A stretch of DNA of 57,489 nt, from positions 1 to 57,489 of the forward strand of contig PMIJ01000159.1 in the NCBI GenBank assembly GCA_003157015.1. Reading direction: 5' to 3'. Origin of the DNA: Bacteroidales bacterium. Lineage in GTDB: Bacteria; Bacteroidota; Bacteroidia; Bacteroidales; VadinHA17. The translations under genes were made by a program, and so were the position numbers. Below, in pieces: positions 9,023 through 18,030 of the stretch. The notes under the pieces were generated by a model. The model had not been told where the DNA came from and searched no databases. It worked only from the letters and a program-made list of their open reading frames with translations. The stretch's first letter is position 1. Each line of letters opens with the position of its first letter.

Positions 9023-11212
9023 ATGATAGAAAAATTAAAACCAGGAATTCTTGTACTGATATATTTCCTGTTCCTGCAGGGCGTTAATTGTCAGATACCA
9101 TCTAATATGACAGATTATCTTAAGGAAAAGTTTTCAAAATATATTAAGTCTGTCCCAAGAGAAGAAATATATATTCATACTGACAGGGACGAGTACATAT
9201 CAGGAGAGGATTTATGGTTTAATATTTATTTGATAGACAGAAATAGGTTAAAACCCTCGGCATATAGTAAAATTGCCTACTTCGAACTGCTGAATTCGGA
9301 AAACCGACCGGTTGTACAAAAGAGGATCTGCCTTGATGGAGGTTTTGGTCCCGGTCAGATAGTTCTTCCTGACACATTAAGTACAGGAAGATATACAATA
9401 AGGGCATATACTAACTGGATGAAAAATTTCCTTCCATATAATTGCTTCATGAAGGAGATCAATATTTATAATGCCTATAGCAATAGAACAATTAAGGGAG
9501 AGTCATATCCCGTCAAAATTACGGAAGAAGGCAATAGAAATCAAAATTACCCCGATACATTTTATTCCGGCCTTCTTACTCTAAAAGTAAATAATCTGGA
9601 TCAGGATATTTTGGAAATAAATGTGGCTGCGGATGAGAAATATCGCACAGTGAACAACAATCAATTTTATCTATTTATTCAGACTCACGGTATTATCAAC
9701 CATATAAGTCAGGAGAAGATTTATGATGAAAATACAAGAATAAATATTCCTAGAAATAAATTGTCATCAGGAATTAATCATATAACTTTATTTAATTCAG
9801 TTGGAAAGCCTGTGGCTGAAAGATTCATTTTTACCCCTGAAAAGGATAAAGCATTGATAACTCTTAGTAATGCAGACATCTCTTTAACCAGAAATAAGAT
9901 ATCTCTGAGTTTGGAGATTGAAAATGGATCAACTTCGTCAATGAATCCTGCAAATTTTAGTATATCGGTTGCTCCTGTAACAAATAACCACTTCGGTGTA
10001 GATCTGAATGATTATATGATCTTTGGCACAGAATATGGCTTGGTTCCATCGAAAGTGATTAAAAACAAAAAGATAAGTGAGATTCCTCCTGAAGAAATTG
10101 ATAGTCTTCTCATGACTTTAAAAAGTAACTGGATTAATTGGAAAGTGATTTTAGCAGATGAACAACCTATTTTTAAGTACCCGGTCGAAAATGAATATCA
10201 TTACATTTCAGGCAAACTTATTTCCGGTAACGGTGAAGTAGTAGATTCTGATAAGTTTGTTATATTGTCATCGCCAGGAAAGATTGCTCTCTTTCAATAT
10301 GCCAAAACAAATAAAGAAGGTATTTTCAACTTCGGTATTAATATAAGTGAAAAGGTTAATGATTTAATAATCCAACCGAATGAAATAACTAAAAATAAGT
10401 CTATTAACATTGCATCATCATTTTCGGATCAATATCCTAAATCAGCGATATCTGTTGATTCTACAAATAAATCTATACCTCCATATATTTCAAAATGGAG
10501 TGCAAACAATCAGATAAGAAAAATTTATGGAATTTCTTCAGTTGGCGCTCCTTTATCAACTGCCATTTCGCAACCCAGAATCAAGAGATTTTATGGGAAA
10601 CCTGAGACTGAACTGATTATGAAAGATTATATTGCTTTGCCTGTGATGCAGGAGGTCTTTTTTGAACTTTTAACGGGTGTATTACTGAAAAGTGCAAAAT
10701 CAGGTCACGAGATAACCATCAGTGATCCTGTCGACCATAAAACCTATGATAGACCGCCTGGTATGTTTATTGATGGAGTGATGGTAAAAAATGCGTCAGT
10801 AATAGCTGGACTTGATCCTGAGCTTGTAGGGGAAATAGATGTTGTTAGAGACAGGTATTTTATTGATGATTATCTATTCTATGGAATAATAAATATTATT
10901 ACAAAAGCTGGTGATTTTAGTAATGTTACTCTACCTGATGATGCTATCAGGCTGTCTTATAGAGTAGCGGATCCAGTTGCGACCTTTGTTTCCCCTGATT
11001 ATTCTTCTGAAGAGAAAGAAAGAAGCCGGATTCCGGATTTTCGAAATACCTTATACTGGAATCCATCTGTGAAACCAGATAAAGAAAGAAAAGCCAGAAT
11101 TGAATTCTGGGCATCTGATTATGTTTCTGATTATGAAATTAATATTCAGGGAATCACACCGGAAGGCAAAGCATATTGTCTTAGAAAAATCATAAAGGTT
11201 AAGAGCAAATAA
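9023..11212 (+). CDS. MG2-like protein with C-terminal TonB-plug-like domain
   Basis: A 729-residue secreted protein; signal peptide about 1-24 (LFLQGVNCQ). Residues 45-150 look like an MG2 (alpha-2-macroglobulin type) domain: EIYIHTDRDEYISGEDLWF and TGRYTIRAYTNWM. The middle holds further beta domains. About 545-640 resembles a receptor plug, with a FIDGVMV segment and a GIINIITKAG end, but no barrel follows. The closing part has RNTLYWNP and an IEFWASDY-type strand, also found in the gene at 56343. This domain layout accompanies STN receptors and DUF4249 proteins in Bacteroidota. It is the last gene of the cluster and is followed by a terminator. Function unknown; a surface adaptor or chaperone-like partner is only a guess. 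Confidence 0.8.
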   Translation: MIEKLKPGILVLIYFLFLQGVNCQIPSNMTDYLKEKFSKYIKSVPREEIYIHTDRDEYISGEDLWFNIYLIDRNRLKPSAYSKIAYFELLNSENRPVVQKRICLDGGFGPGQIVLPDTLSTGRYTIRAYTNWMKNFLPYNCFMKEINIYNAYSNRTIKGESYPVKITEEGNRNQNYPDTFYSGLLTLKVNNLDQDILEINVAADEKYRTVNNNQFYLFIQTHGIINHISQEKIYDENTRINIPRNKLSSGINHITLFNSVGKPVAERFIFTPEKDKALITLSNADISLTRNKISLSLEIENGSTSSMNPANFSISVAPVTNNHFGVDLNDYMIFGTEYGLVPSKVIKNKKISEIPPEEIDSLLMTLKSNWINWKVILADEQPIFKYPVENEYHYISGKLISGNGEVVDSDKFVILSSPGKIALFQYAKTNKEGIFNFGINISEKVNDLIIQPNEITKNKSINIASSFSDQYPKSAISVDSTNKSIPPYISKWSANNQIRKIYGISSVGAPLSTAISQPRIKRFYGKPETELIMKDYIALPVMQEVFFELLTGVLLKSAKSGHEITISDPVDHKTYDRPPGMFIDGVMVKNASVIAGLDPELVGEIDVVRDRYFIDDYLFYGIINIITKAGDFSNVTLPDDAIRLSYRVADPVATFVSPDYSSEEKERSRIPDFRNTLYWNPSVKPDKERKARIEFWASDYVSDYEINIQGITPEGKAYCLRKIIKVKSK

Positions 11213-11351
11213 ATGGACTCGAATTGTCAGTTGGACTCAGAATTCAATGTTCACAGGTTATTCAAAGTTCAGACTTGTTGATGGAGGATAATTAACAATC
11301 AAACATTCCATTTTCATCCAAAACCTGGCGTAAACCTGGCGTGAAATAAAA

Positions 11352-11382
11352 AACCGCATATGAGTTATCTTCATAAGCGGTT
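11352..11382. terminator. Bidirectional hairpin after the receptor cluster
   Basis: AACCGC-A-TATGA (11352-11363) pairs with TCATA-A-GCGGTT (11371-11382) around one A/A mismatch. It lies between the stop of the MG2-like gene and the 3' end of the minus-strand tRNA, so it may serve both. Just upstream, CCTGGCGTAAA/CCTGGCGTGAA forms a short tandem repeat. Confidence 0.6.
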
Positions 11383-11394
11383 GATTATCAAAAG

Positions 11395-11469
11395 TGGGCC
11401 CAGCTGGGCTCGAACCAGCGACCCCCTGATTATGAGTCAGGTGCTGCTAACCAGCTGAGCTATGGGCCC
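11395..11469 (-). tRNA. tRNA with CAT anticodon (tRNA-Met, or Ile2)
   Basis: A 75-nt cloverleaf on the minus strand. The acceptor arm GGGCCCA pairs with TGGGCCC, the anticodon arm is CCTGA-CTCATAA-TCAGG (anticodon CAT), and the T arm has GGTTCGAGCC. CCA is not encoded. CAT may belong to elongator Met or to Ile2 (lysidine-modified); this sequence alone does not decide, and initiator features (three G-C pairs in the anticodon stem) are absent. Confidence 0.93.
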
Positions 11470-11542
11470 AATAAAATCGGACTGCAATATTAGTTATTTG
11501 AATGTAATATTGCAAGAACTCATTAAAAGAATAGTCTAAAAT

Positions 11543-12292
11543 CTATTTGACCCGCTGAATAACTTCCATTATCAGCCTGAGAACATTATTGATATTCCGG
11601 TTAAAAACATCAATAACCTCTTCCCATGATACAGGTTTCTCATCTTCCTTCCAGCTATCATAATCGGTACTCATGGCGATTGCTGCATAAGGAATTCCAA
11701 TTTCATTTGCCAGAATAACCTCTGGAGCGACAGACATATTTATAATATCTGCTCCCCATAAACGAAACATCTTTGATTCTGCCCTGGAGGAAAAGCGCGG
11801 ACCTTCAATCGTCAACAAGGTCCCTTTTTCATGAATTTTAATGCCAATGACATGAGCAGTGGATATAATCAGATTCCGTAAATATTCATCAAAGGGATCA
11901 GACATAGGCGTATGTTTCATTTTTCCCGGTTCAAATTCTTCAAAGAATGTAATACTTCGATGTCTTGTAAAGTCAATAAACTGATCGGGGATTATAAGAT
12001 CACCGCGATTTATTTCTTCTCTAAGGCTGCCGCAAGCCGTCGAAGATATAATGTGAGTACACCCGGCTTCTTTCAGAGCGAAGATATTTGCACGGTTGTT
12101 TACTTCAGAAGGAGGTATTGTATGTAACCATCCGTGACGCGACAGAATTACAATTTCAATACCATTCAATGATCCACAGAGCAGAGAAGAAGAGGGAGCC
12201 CCGTATGGTGTATCTGTATTTCTTTCTTCAGCAGAGTGCAGGATTTCAGGATTCTCAAGACCGGAACCACCAATAATGCCAACTCTGATCAT
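11543..12292 (-). CDS. mtnP: S-methyl-5'-thioadenosine phosphorylase
   Basis: A 249-residue phosphorylase of the MTAP/PNP trimer family. It has the phosphate/glycine motif GIIGGSG at the N-terminus, SRHG (about 52), TIEGPRFSSRAES (about 163-175), NMSVAPEV and the MTAP-type STDYDSW near 209. Reaction: methylthioadenosine plus phosphate gives adenine and methylthioribose-1-phosphate, in the cytoplasm, clearing the by-product of polyamine and other SAM-using reactions. Its ATG overlaps the stop of the aldolase gene by four bases (12289-12292), so the two are translationally coupled. A methylthioinosine-specific relative cannot be excluded. Confidence 0.9.
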   Translation of the reverse strand: MIRVGIIGGSGLENPEILHSAEERNTDTPYGAPSSSLLCGSLNGIEIVILSRHGWLHTIPPSEVNNRANIFALKEAGCTHIISSTACGSLREEINRGDLIIPDQFIDFTRHRSITFFEEFEPGKMKHTPMSDPFDEYLRNLIISTAHVIGIKIHEKGTLLTIEGPRFSSRAESKMFRLWGADIINMSVAPEVILANEIGIPYAAIAMSTDYDSWKEDEKPVSWEEVIDVFNRNINNVLRLIMEVIQRVK

Positions 12293-12891
12293 CCTTCTTT
12301 CTTTAAATACTCCATAAGTACATTTACAGCCTCATCCATGTCATGACCAAACGTAAGTATCCCGGCCCTGTCGCCAGCCATCATAATGATCCTCTTTTCA
12401 TAAACATCAGAATCCTTAAAGAGTCTTAGAATATCTTTTGCAAGTCCAATTGTTCCGTAATCCATTGATGGATTTGTTGTCGGAACCTTGTAAATCAACT
12501 CATTCCAAAGTTCAATGCTGTGAACATGAACCACTGCATTTGCTCCCGGATCAGCTGAATATATTGCGGCATGCGTCAGCGATTCGGATGAAGCTTTTAA
12601 TGGTCCTACACACTGAACAGCATTGTCTTCGATATTAAATGAGTTTACCTTTACATAATGACCCGGTTCCAGCTCAGGAATTTCGCCAGTTGCAGAACCA
12701 GTGATTACAAATTGGTTACCACCTCTTATCCTCATGCTGATATTTCCAAAGCCGACTCCGTTCTCATATGCTCCGATGAGATCCATATTGTATAAAACTT
12801 CCCTCCAATAATTAATTATTTCATACTGCTCATCAGAAATAACCGGTCCAGACTGGTTCCAATGACAATTGAATTTAACTACCCCTTCCAT
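12289..12891 (-). CDS. Class II aldolase/adducin-fold enzyme of the methylthioribose pathway
   Basis: A 200-residue class II aldolase-fold protein. The Zn-site His pair HVH (about 121-123) and the acidic residue in ASSESLTH (about 101-108) are visible. Sitting one base after mtnA and overlapping mtnP, it should act on methylthioribulose-1-phosphate. Two known activities fit: MtnB, a dehydratase of the universal methionine salvage pathway; or the aldolase of the DHAP shunt, which yields DHAP and methylthioacetaldehyde. No mtnC, mtnD or mtnK lies in the window, which leans toward the shunt, but those genes could be elsewhere. Confidence 0.8.
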   Translation of the reverse strand: MEGVVKFNCHWNQSGPVISDEQYEIINYWREVLYNMDLIGAYENGVGFGNISMRIRGGNQFVITGSATGEIPELEPGHYVKVNSFNIEDNAVQCVGPLKASSESLTHAAIYSADPGANAVVHVHSIELWNELIYKVPTTNPSMDYGTIGLAKDILRLFKDSDVYEKRIIMMAGDRAGILTFGHDMDEAVNVLMEYLKKEG

Positions 12892-12892
12892 A

Positions 12893-14002
12893 TTAATTGA
12901 ATTTATATGAAAACATTTCTTTGATATCCTTTTCTGTGGCCCGGCATATTCCTCTTTCAGTTATCAATCCGGTAATGAGGCGTGCCGGTGTTATGTCAAA
13001 GCCATAATTGGCCGCTACGGTTCTATCCGGACAAATCCGGACGGATTGAATTTTACCGTCCAAAAATCCCGTGACATGGGTAACCTCTTCAGGGTTACGT
13101 TCTTCAATAACTATTTCTTGCACTCCGTCTGATATATTGAAATCAATTGAAGATGAGGGGAGGGCACAATAAAAAGGGATCTTATTATCAAAAGCGGCGA
13201 GCGCTTTCAGGTATGTTCCGATCTTATTGGCAACATCTCCGGTCCTTGTTGTCCGGTCACTTCCCACAATAACGATGTCAACAAGTTTTTGTTGCATAAG
13301 ATGACCCCCTGTGTTATCAGGGATTAATGTACAGGGAATGCCATTTTGTTCCAATTCATATGTAGTAAGCATTGCCCCCTGATTCCGGGGCCTTGTTTCA
13401 TCGACCCATACATGTACCGGAATTCCCTTTTCATGAGCAAGATAAACAGGAGCCGTTACAGTTCCATAGTCTATGCATGCGAGCCATCCTGCATTGCAAT
13501 GAGTGAGAATGTTCACAGGCAATCCCTTTTTTTCCCTGCTTATATCTTCGATCAGTTTTAATCCGTATTTCCCTATTTGCCGGCAATTCTCTTTTTCCGT
13601 TTCACAAATTTCTAATGCAGCATCCAACGCTATTTTTGTAATGGATGTTAATGATTGTTCATTTTTCAGTTTTTCCATTACATAATTGACTGCCCATGAA
13701 AGATTAATGGCAGTGGGTCTGGAGGATATTAGATAACGGGCTGCATTTGAAAGATGTTCCCTGATTTTTGTCTGAAGGTTGATCTCCAGAGTTGCGAGAT
13801 AGATACCAAAAGCACCTGCAGCACCAATAAGAGGTGCTCCCCTTACTGTCATATCTTGGATTGCATTGAAAACATCTTCAACCGATCTCAGTTCCCTGGT
13901 TTCAAAGAAGAAAGGCAGTTTTTGCTGGTCAATGACCTTAATAACTGAAGGATCATTTTCATCAGCCCAGATACTCTGATAATTCTGATTGTCTATCTTC
14001 AT
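12893..14002 (-). CDS. mtnA: S-methyl-5-thioribose-1-phosphate isomerase
   Basis: A 369-residue member of the eIF2B-like aldose-ketose isomerase family, which converts methylthioribose-1-phosphate to methylthioribulose-1-phosphate. Signatures are MTVRGAPLIGAAGAFG, LTHCNAGWLA with the catalytic Cys, DETRPRNQGA, and GSDRTTRTGD with the catalytic Asp. I start at the ATG at 14002 (product begins MKIDNQNY, as in relatives). The longer frame to 14044 would begin inside a TATTTTTG element (14042-14049, minus strand) that may be the -7 box, and an AGGGGAAG stretch precedes the chosen start. It is the first gene of the mtnA-aldolase-mtnP operon. Confidence 0.92.
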   Translation of the reverse strand: MKIDNQNYQSIWADENDPSVIKVIDQQKLPFFFETRELRSVEDVFNAIQDMTVRGAPLIGAAGAFGIYLATLEINLQTKIREHLSNAARYLISSRPTAINLSWAVNYVMEKLKNEQSLTSITKIALDAALEICETEKENCRQIGKYGLKLIEDISREKKGLPVNILTHCNAGWLACIDYGTVTAPVYLAHEKGIPVHVWVDETRPRNQGAMLTTYELEQNGIPCTLIPDNTGGHLMQQKLVDIVIVGSDRTTRTGDVANKIGTYLKALAAFDNKIPFYCALPSSSIDFNISDGVQEIVIEERNPEEVTHVTGFLDGKIQSVRICPDRTVAANYGFDITPARLITGLITERGICRATEKDIKEMFSYKFN

Positions 14003-14065
14003 TTTTTTTATGTTCTTCCCCTGTTCGAACGAATAAAACATCAAAAATACAAAATATTAGATAAC

Positions 14066-14097
14066 ATGTAGGGAACGGTCGCGACCTTTCCCTACAT
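14066..14097. repeat. Palindrome upstream of mtnA and tetR
   Basis: ATGTAGGGAA-C-GGTCG is followed by CGACC-T-TTCCCTACAT, a 32-base near-perfect palindrome between the divergent mtnA operon and tetR. It shares GTAGGGA...TCCCTAC with the palindrome at 14781-14808. It could be a dispersed palindromic repeat or an operator for the TetR protein encoded next to it. Confidence 0.6.
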
Positions 14098-14133
14098 ATA
14101 TTTTCGAATTGTCGACCAATTCATTCGAAGGTA

Positions 14134-14164
14134 TTTGCGAGGGTTTTTAAATATACTATATTTG
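14134..14164 (+). promoter_or_regulatory. Promoter of the tetR gene
   Basis: TTTG (14134-14137), 19 bases, TATATTTG (14157-14164): an exact match to the Bacteroidota housekeeping promoter (TTTG/TANNTTTG). Transcription should begin near 14170, which argues for the ATG at 14200 as the start of translation rather than 14173. Confidence 0.7.
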
Positions 14165-14199
14165 TATGATAAATGGAAAAACATAAAATAAGGCAGTAT

Positions 14200-14784
14200 A
14201 TGATTAACAAAGAGGAGTTTAGAAAAAAAATCATTATTTCAGCAGGGCAGATATTCAGCCATTTTGGCTTTAAAAAGACCACGATGGATGAGATAGCAAA
14301 AGCGTTGAAAATGGGAAAAAGTTCTATTTATTATTACTTTGAGAGTAAAGAGGATATCTTCGAAGCAGTCGTGCTTTATGAAGCCAATATACTTAGAAAT
14401 GAGCTCACTACTGCTATTAAAGCTGTTGAATCGCCTATAGATAAAATGAGAAATTATGTTTTTGTCAGAATGAAAGCGTTCGAAAAACTTTCAAATTATT
14501 ATAATGCCATCTTTGATAAAAACCTTGATCATTTTGATTTTATTGAAACAATACGTGAAAAATATGACAGGGAAGAACTTGCTATTTTGCGTCTGATTAT
14601 ATATGACGGAGCACGGAAAAAAGTCTTTAACGTAGTGAACAGCGAATATACAGCAATGGCGGTTCAGACAACATTAAAAGGACTTGAGGTTCCACTCTTC
14701 TGGAAAAAGAAAGAGGTAAATATTGAAAACAGGCTCAATGCAATTCTTGATGTCCTGTTCAATGGCATTGTAAAAAACGTGTAG
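14200..14784 (+). CDS. TetR/AcrR family transcriptional regulator
   Basis: A 194-residue regulator from the ATG at 14200, which has AAGGCAG just upstream. An ATG at 14173 in the same frame would add nine residues but lies about at the predicted transcription start. The N-terminal helix-turn-helix is typical: IFSHFGFKKTTMDEIAKAL, then GKSSIYYYFESKEDIF. The C-terminal ligand domain is not assignable. It stands alone, divergent from mtnA and convergent with lgt. TetR proteins usually repress themselves and a neighbour; the palindromes at 14066 and 14781 are candidate operators, by position only. Confidence 0.88.
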   Translation: MINKEEFRKKIIISAGQIFSHFGFKKTTMDEIAKALKMGKSSIYYYFESKEDIFEAVVLYEANILRNELTTAIKAVESPIDKMRNYVFVRMKAFEKLSNYYNAIFDKNLDHFDFIETIREKYDREELAILRLIIYDGARKKVFNVVNSEYTAMAVQTTLKGLEVPLFWKKKEVNIENRLNAILDVLFNGIVKNV

Positions 14785-14808
14785 GGACGTTGCATGCAAC
14801 GTCCCTAC
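14781..14808. terminator. Perfect palindrome shared by the ends of tetR and lgt
   Basis: GTAGGGACGTTGCA followed by its exact reverse complement TGCAACGTCCCTAC. The tetR stop TAG (14782-14784) is in the left arm and the lgt stop (14808-14810, minus strand) begins at the right edge. The position suggests a bidirectional terminator, though there is no T-run. Confidence 0.6.
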
Positions 14809-15614
14809 TATCGGATAATAACAGCCTTCTTTTTCTTTTTCAAGCTCCAGATTAGCCCTGCGATTCCCAGGAGAACAAAAGGTATACTCAGTAATTGTCC
14901 CATATTGAGTTTCATTGAAGCTTCAAAAGGAACCTGAACTTCTTTCACGAATTCTATAAAGAAACGGGCAGTAAAAACGAGTATGCACAACAAACTTATC
15001 AGCATACCCTGGTAATGCTCGCCTTTTTTCGACCAGTACAATCTGTATAGCAAGAAAAAAATTGCTAAATATGCCAATCCTTCATATATCTGAGTTGGAT
15101 GCTTCGGAGCGACCTCGTGGTTTCTTAAGAAAACGAATCCCCATGGAACTGTTGTTTCAATGCCATAAATTTCAGAATTCATCAGGTTTCCCATTCTTAT
15201 CAAAAATCCGGAAAGAGCAACCACAATGGCAATGCGATCGAGTACCCAAAAATAATCCTTTTTATGTTTTCTTGCGAAGAGCCATACGGCAGTCAGTATG
15301 CCTATTGCGGCTCCATGACTGGCAAGCCCTCCCTTGTAAATCAGTATGATCTCGAGAGGATGCCGGAGGTAGTAGCCTGGCTCATAAAAAAGACAATGGC
15401 CGAGGCGGGCGCCGATAATAACACCAACAGCCATATAAATAGTCAAACTATCTAAAACAGATTCTCCCAGATTTTCATTTTTGAAAATCCTTAGCATAAT
15501 AATATAACCAAATAAAAATGCTGAGGCGAATAATAATCCGTACCATCTTACTGCAAAAGCACCGATACGGAATATTTCAGGATTTACATCCCATGGGATC
15601 ACAAGTAAATGCAT
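14808..15614 (-). CDS. lgt: Prolipoprotein diacylglyceryl transferase
   Basis: A 268-residue, seven-helix inner-membrane enzyme that attaches diacylglycerol to the lipobox cysteine of prolipoproteins. This is needed for the many lipoproteins seen here. The Lgt signatures are present: GARLGHCLFYEP, KGGLASHGA, GNLMNSEIYG and HPTQIYE. Length and topology are normal; the product ends in a basic KKKKK tail. A clear promoter lies just upstream (15637-15666). The stop codon abuts the palindrome at 14781-14808. Confidence 0.95.
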   Translation of the reverse strand: MHLLVIPWDVNPEIFRIGAFAVRWYGLLFASAFLFGYIIMLRIFKNENLGESVLDSLTIYMAVGVIIGARLGHCLFYEPGYYLRHPLEIILIYKGGLASHGAAIGILTAVWLFARKHKKDYFWVLDRIAIVVALSGFLIRMGNLMNSEIYGIETTVPWGFVFLRNHEVAPKHPTQIYEGLAYLAIFFLLYRLYWSKKGEHYQGMLISLLCILVFTARFFIEFVKEVQVPFEASMKLNMGQLLSIPFVLLGIAGLIWSLKKKKKAVIIR

Positions 15615-15636
15615 AATTAACCGTTTTCTTTACTGT

Positions 15637-15666
15637 CAAAGGTAGAAAATATTATTATTGAACAAA
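15637..15666 (-). promoter_or_regulatory. Promoter of lgt
   Basis: On the minus strand: TTTG (15663-15666), 18 bases, TACCTTTG (15637-15644), a match to the Bacteroidota -33/-7 pattern. The start would be near 15631, giving an untranslated leader of about 17 bases before the lgt ATG. Confidence 0.7.
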
Positions 15667-15714
15667 ACCAAAAAGCCTGACATTCCTGAGGGTTTTAATT
15701 CAACTGAGAAATGA

Positions 15715-15873
15715 ATCCCCGCGATCGCATTTCCCGTTGCTTGCTGCGGAGTCAGCGAGCATTAAGAAATTAACTTAGAGGATCGAAGATTAGCTGCGCT
15801 GAGCTCCACTTCGTTCCGGTTCTTCGTAACTTGCTACGAAGAGCTTCAATCTTTAAAAAATGATGTAAGTTTG
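15715..15873. promoter_or_regulatory. Hairpin-rich intergenic region and possible -7 box
   Basis: The stretch contains a G+C-rich segment (about 15718-15765), and a stem CTTCGTA (15822-15828)/TACGAAG (15835-15841). A TAAGTTTG element (15866-15873) fits the -7 box for the lipoprotein gene at 15900, but no -33 box is evident. The G+C-rich part may be a dispersed repeat. Confidence 0.35.
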
Positions 15874-15899
15874 TAAATCATAAACAAGTCTTTGAATTT

Positions 15900-17873
15900 A
15901 TGCATAAAAGGATGATTGTCCGGCTTCTTATTGGTTCAGCACTCACAATAGCAATAACCGCTTGTGCCAAGATAAGTACTCCTTCAGGGGGTCCGAGAGA
16001 CCGGACACCTCCGGTTGTGGTAAAAAGTGTTCCTCTGTTTGGTGCTAAAAATTTCAAAGGTGATAAAATTGAAATTCTGTTTGATAAATATGTAGTCCTT
16101 GATAATATAAATGACAAATTCATGGTTTCTCCTCCCATGAAAAAGAAACCAAGAGTTGTTATAAGAGGGAAGTCAGTTTTGGTTGAGTTGTTGGACAAGC
16201 TAAAGGACAGTACAACTTACACCTTTTATTTCAGGGATGCTATAAAGGATTTGAATGAGGGAAACATTCTTCAGAATTACCAGTTTGTTTTGTCAACCGG
16301 ACCAGTAATAGACTCTCTTTCTGTTACAGGCAACATCTATAATGCTAATAACCTTGAAGCCCCTGAGAAAACTTCTGTACTTTTATACAGGGAGCTTGCT
16401 GATTCAGCTGTTGTAAAGCACCTTCCTGAGTATATTTCAAATGTAGACCAGACCGGCTATTTCAGGATTGACAATGTCCGTCCCGGAACATACAGGTTGT
16501 ACGGATTAAAAGATGATGATAACAGCAAAAATTACAATCATCCTGATAAGGAATTTGCTTTTATGGATTCCACCGTTGTTATAACTCCGGCGAAAAATTT
16601 CACTCCTCCAGCTCATATCAATAAAGATTCTTTAGAATTAAAAAAAGCAGAATTGAAGGCCGCACAAGGTGTAAAGAAAAACAAGGCCAGATTACCGCAG
16701 ACAACCAAAAAAGGGATAAATAAAAACAACACCGCATCTAAGGATACCACAAATGCAAAAAAGGGTAAAATCAAAGCTGTGGAACCTGTAGCATTAATTG
16801 GAGAATACAAGTTATTCCAGTTTCTTGCCCTGAAAAAAACACACTATCTGGTAAGTTCTCACAGGGATAATAAGTACCTTCTTACATATATTCTTTCACT
16901 GCCTCCCGACACAATGAAATTTAATTTCACCATTCCAGGCGCCGACAGCAAATTATATTTTAAAGAATTCAGCCGAAACAGGGATACTTTAAAAGTATGG
17001 CTGGCAGACAGCTCTCTCTATACTAAATCACAAGACAGTACAATTATAAAATATCCTTTTACAGATACTCTCGGGATAACCAGATACAAGCAGGACACTT
17101 TAATGATGAGATTCACTGCACCCCGACCGCCCAAAGTTGCAAAGGTTAAAAGAACCGCTTTCAAATTTGAAAGCACTATTCAATCAGGCTTTCTAAGACC
17201 GGGTCAATCGATAGTTTTCAATGCTAAAACACCTTTCCGTCTGCCGGATACGTCGAAGATTAAACTTTATGAAGTCGTGCAATCTAACCGGATACCATTA
17301 CAATATTTTTTGTTTAAAGACAGTACTAATTCATGTAAATATTATCTCAAAACAAAGCTCGCTCAGGGGAAAAAATACCTCTTCATTGCAGATTCAGCTT
17401 CATTTGGCAACATTTATAAAGAACAATCTGATTCCCTGGGAATAAAATTTTCTATCAAAGATCCAGAAGCATATTGTAAACTCACTATAGACATAAAAAA
17501 TTATGAAGGCAACAGGATAATTCAATTGCTCGACAAAACTGAAAAACTAATTGCTCAAATTTATATGAATAGGGACGGGAAAGTGGTTTTTCCTCTCCTT
17601 GACCCTGGTATTTACAGGCTTCGGGTAATTTATGATCTGAATGGAGACGGGAAATGGACTACAGGAGATTTTACTGTTCACAGACAACCGGAACCTGTTT
17701 CTTATTACCCGGAGGAGATTGATCTGAGACCGGGTTTTGAACTCGAATTCACAAATGATCGAGCATGGGACATAAGTGTAAAACATTTTAAGGATACGAA
17801 GTTACGCGAGAATAAGAAAGGGAATAATACTAGCGGTACAAACGCTAGTCAGGGGGTAAACAACAGAAAATAG
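15900..17873 (+). CDS. Ig-like (Big_5) domain lipoprotein
   Basis: A 657-residue protein with a lipoprotein signal (AITAC, Cys about 21). Next is a conserved start, PSGGPRDRTPPVV, and a Big_5-type Ig domain (about 35-135: IEILFDKYVVL, STTYTFYF). An EF-less carboxypeptidase-like beta domain (about 140-215, GYFRIDNVRPGTYRLYGLKD) follows, then a Lys-rich linker (about 240-300) and further beta segments. Members are found across Bacteroidota as conserved single genes of unknown role, probably in the outer membrane. The last 30 residues are polar and look disordered. Transcribed alone or first in the run toward 25.9 kb; the 157-base gap to the next gene has no clear terminator. Confidence 0.82.
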   Translation: MHKRMIVRLLIGSALTIAITACAKISTPSGGPRDRTPPVVVKSVPLFGAKNFKGDKIEILFDKYVVLDNINDKFMVSPPMKKKPRVVIRGKSVLVELLDKLKDSTTYTFYFRDAIKDLNEGNILQNYQFVLSTGPVIDSLSVTGNIYNANNLEAPEKTSVLLYRELADSAVVKHLPEYISNVDQTGYFRIDNVRPGTYRLYGLKDDDNSKNYNHPDKEFAFMDSTVVITPAKNFTPPAHINKDSLELKKAELKAAQGVKKNKARLPQTTKKGINKNNTASKDTTNAKKGKIKAVEPVALIGEYKLFQFLALKKTHYLVSSHRDNKYLLTYILSLPPDTMKFNFTIPGADSKLYFKEFSRNRDTLKVWLADSSLYTKSQDSTIIKYPFTDTLGITRYKQDTLMMRFTAPRPPKVAKVKRTAFKFESTIQSGFLRPGQSIVFNAKTPFRLPDTSKIKLYEVVQSNRIPLQYFLFKDSTNSCKYYLKTKLAQGKKYLFIADSASFGNIYKEQSDSLGIKFSIKDPEAYCKLTIDIKNYEGNRIIQLLDKTEKLIAQIYMNRDGKVVFPLLDPGIYRLRVIYDLNGDGKWTTGDFTVHRQPEPVSYYPEEIDLRPGFELEFTNDRAWDISVKHFKDTKLRENKKGNNTSGTNASQGVNNRK

Positions 17874-18030
17874 TACAAAAATGAAGCAAGAAACTGCAGG
17901 TCTTATATTGATCGCCCTGCTGCAGAAGCTGCTTCTTATGCCTCGGATTAATTAAAGTTATGGGTTTCTTTAGGAATGCATTAATTTTTGTATTAATTTT
18001 GGTTCTTTAAGTTCCGAAGTAAAACGCAAT

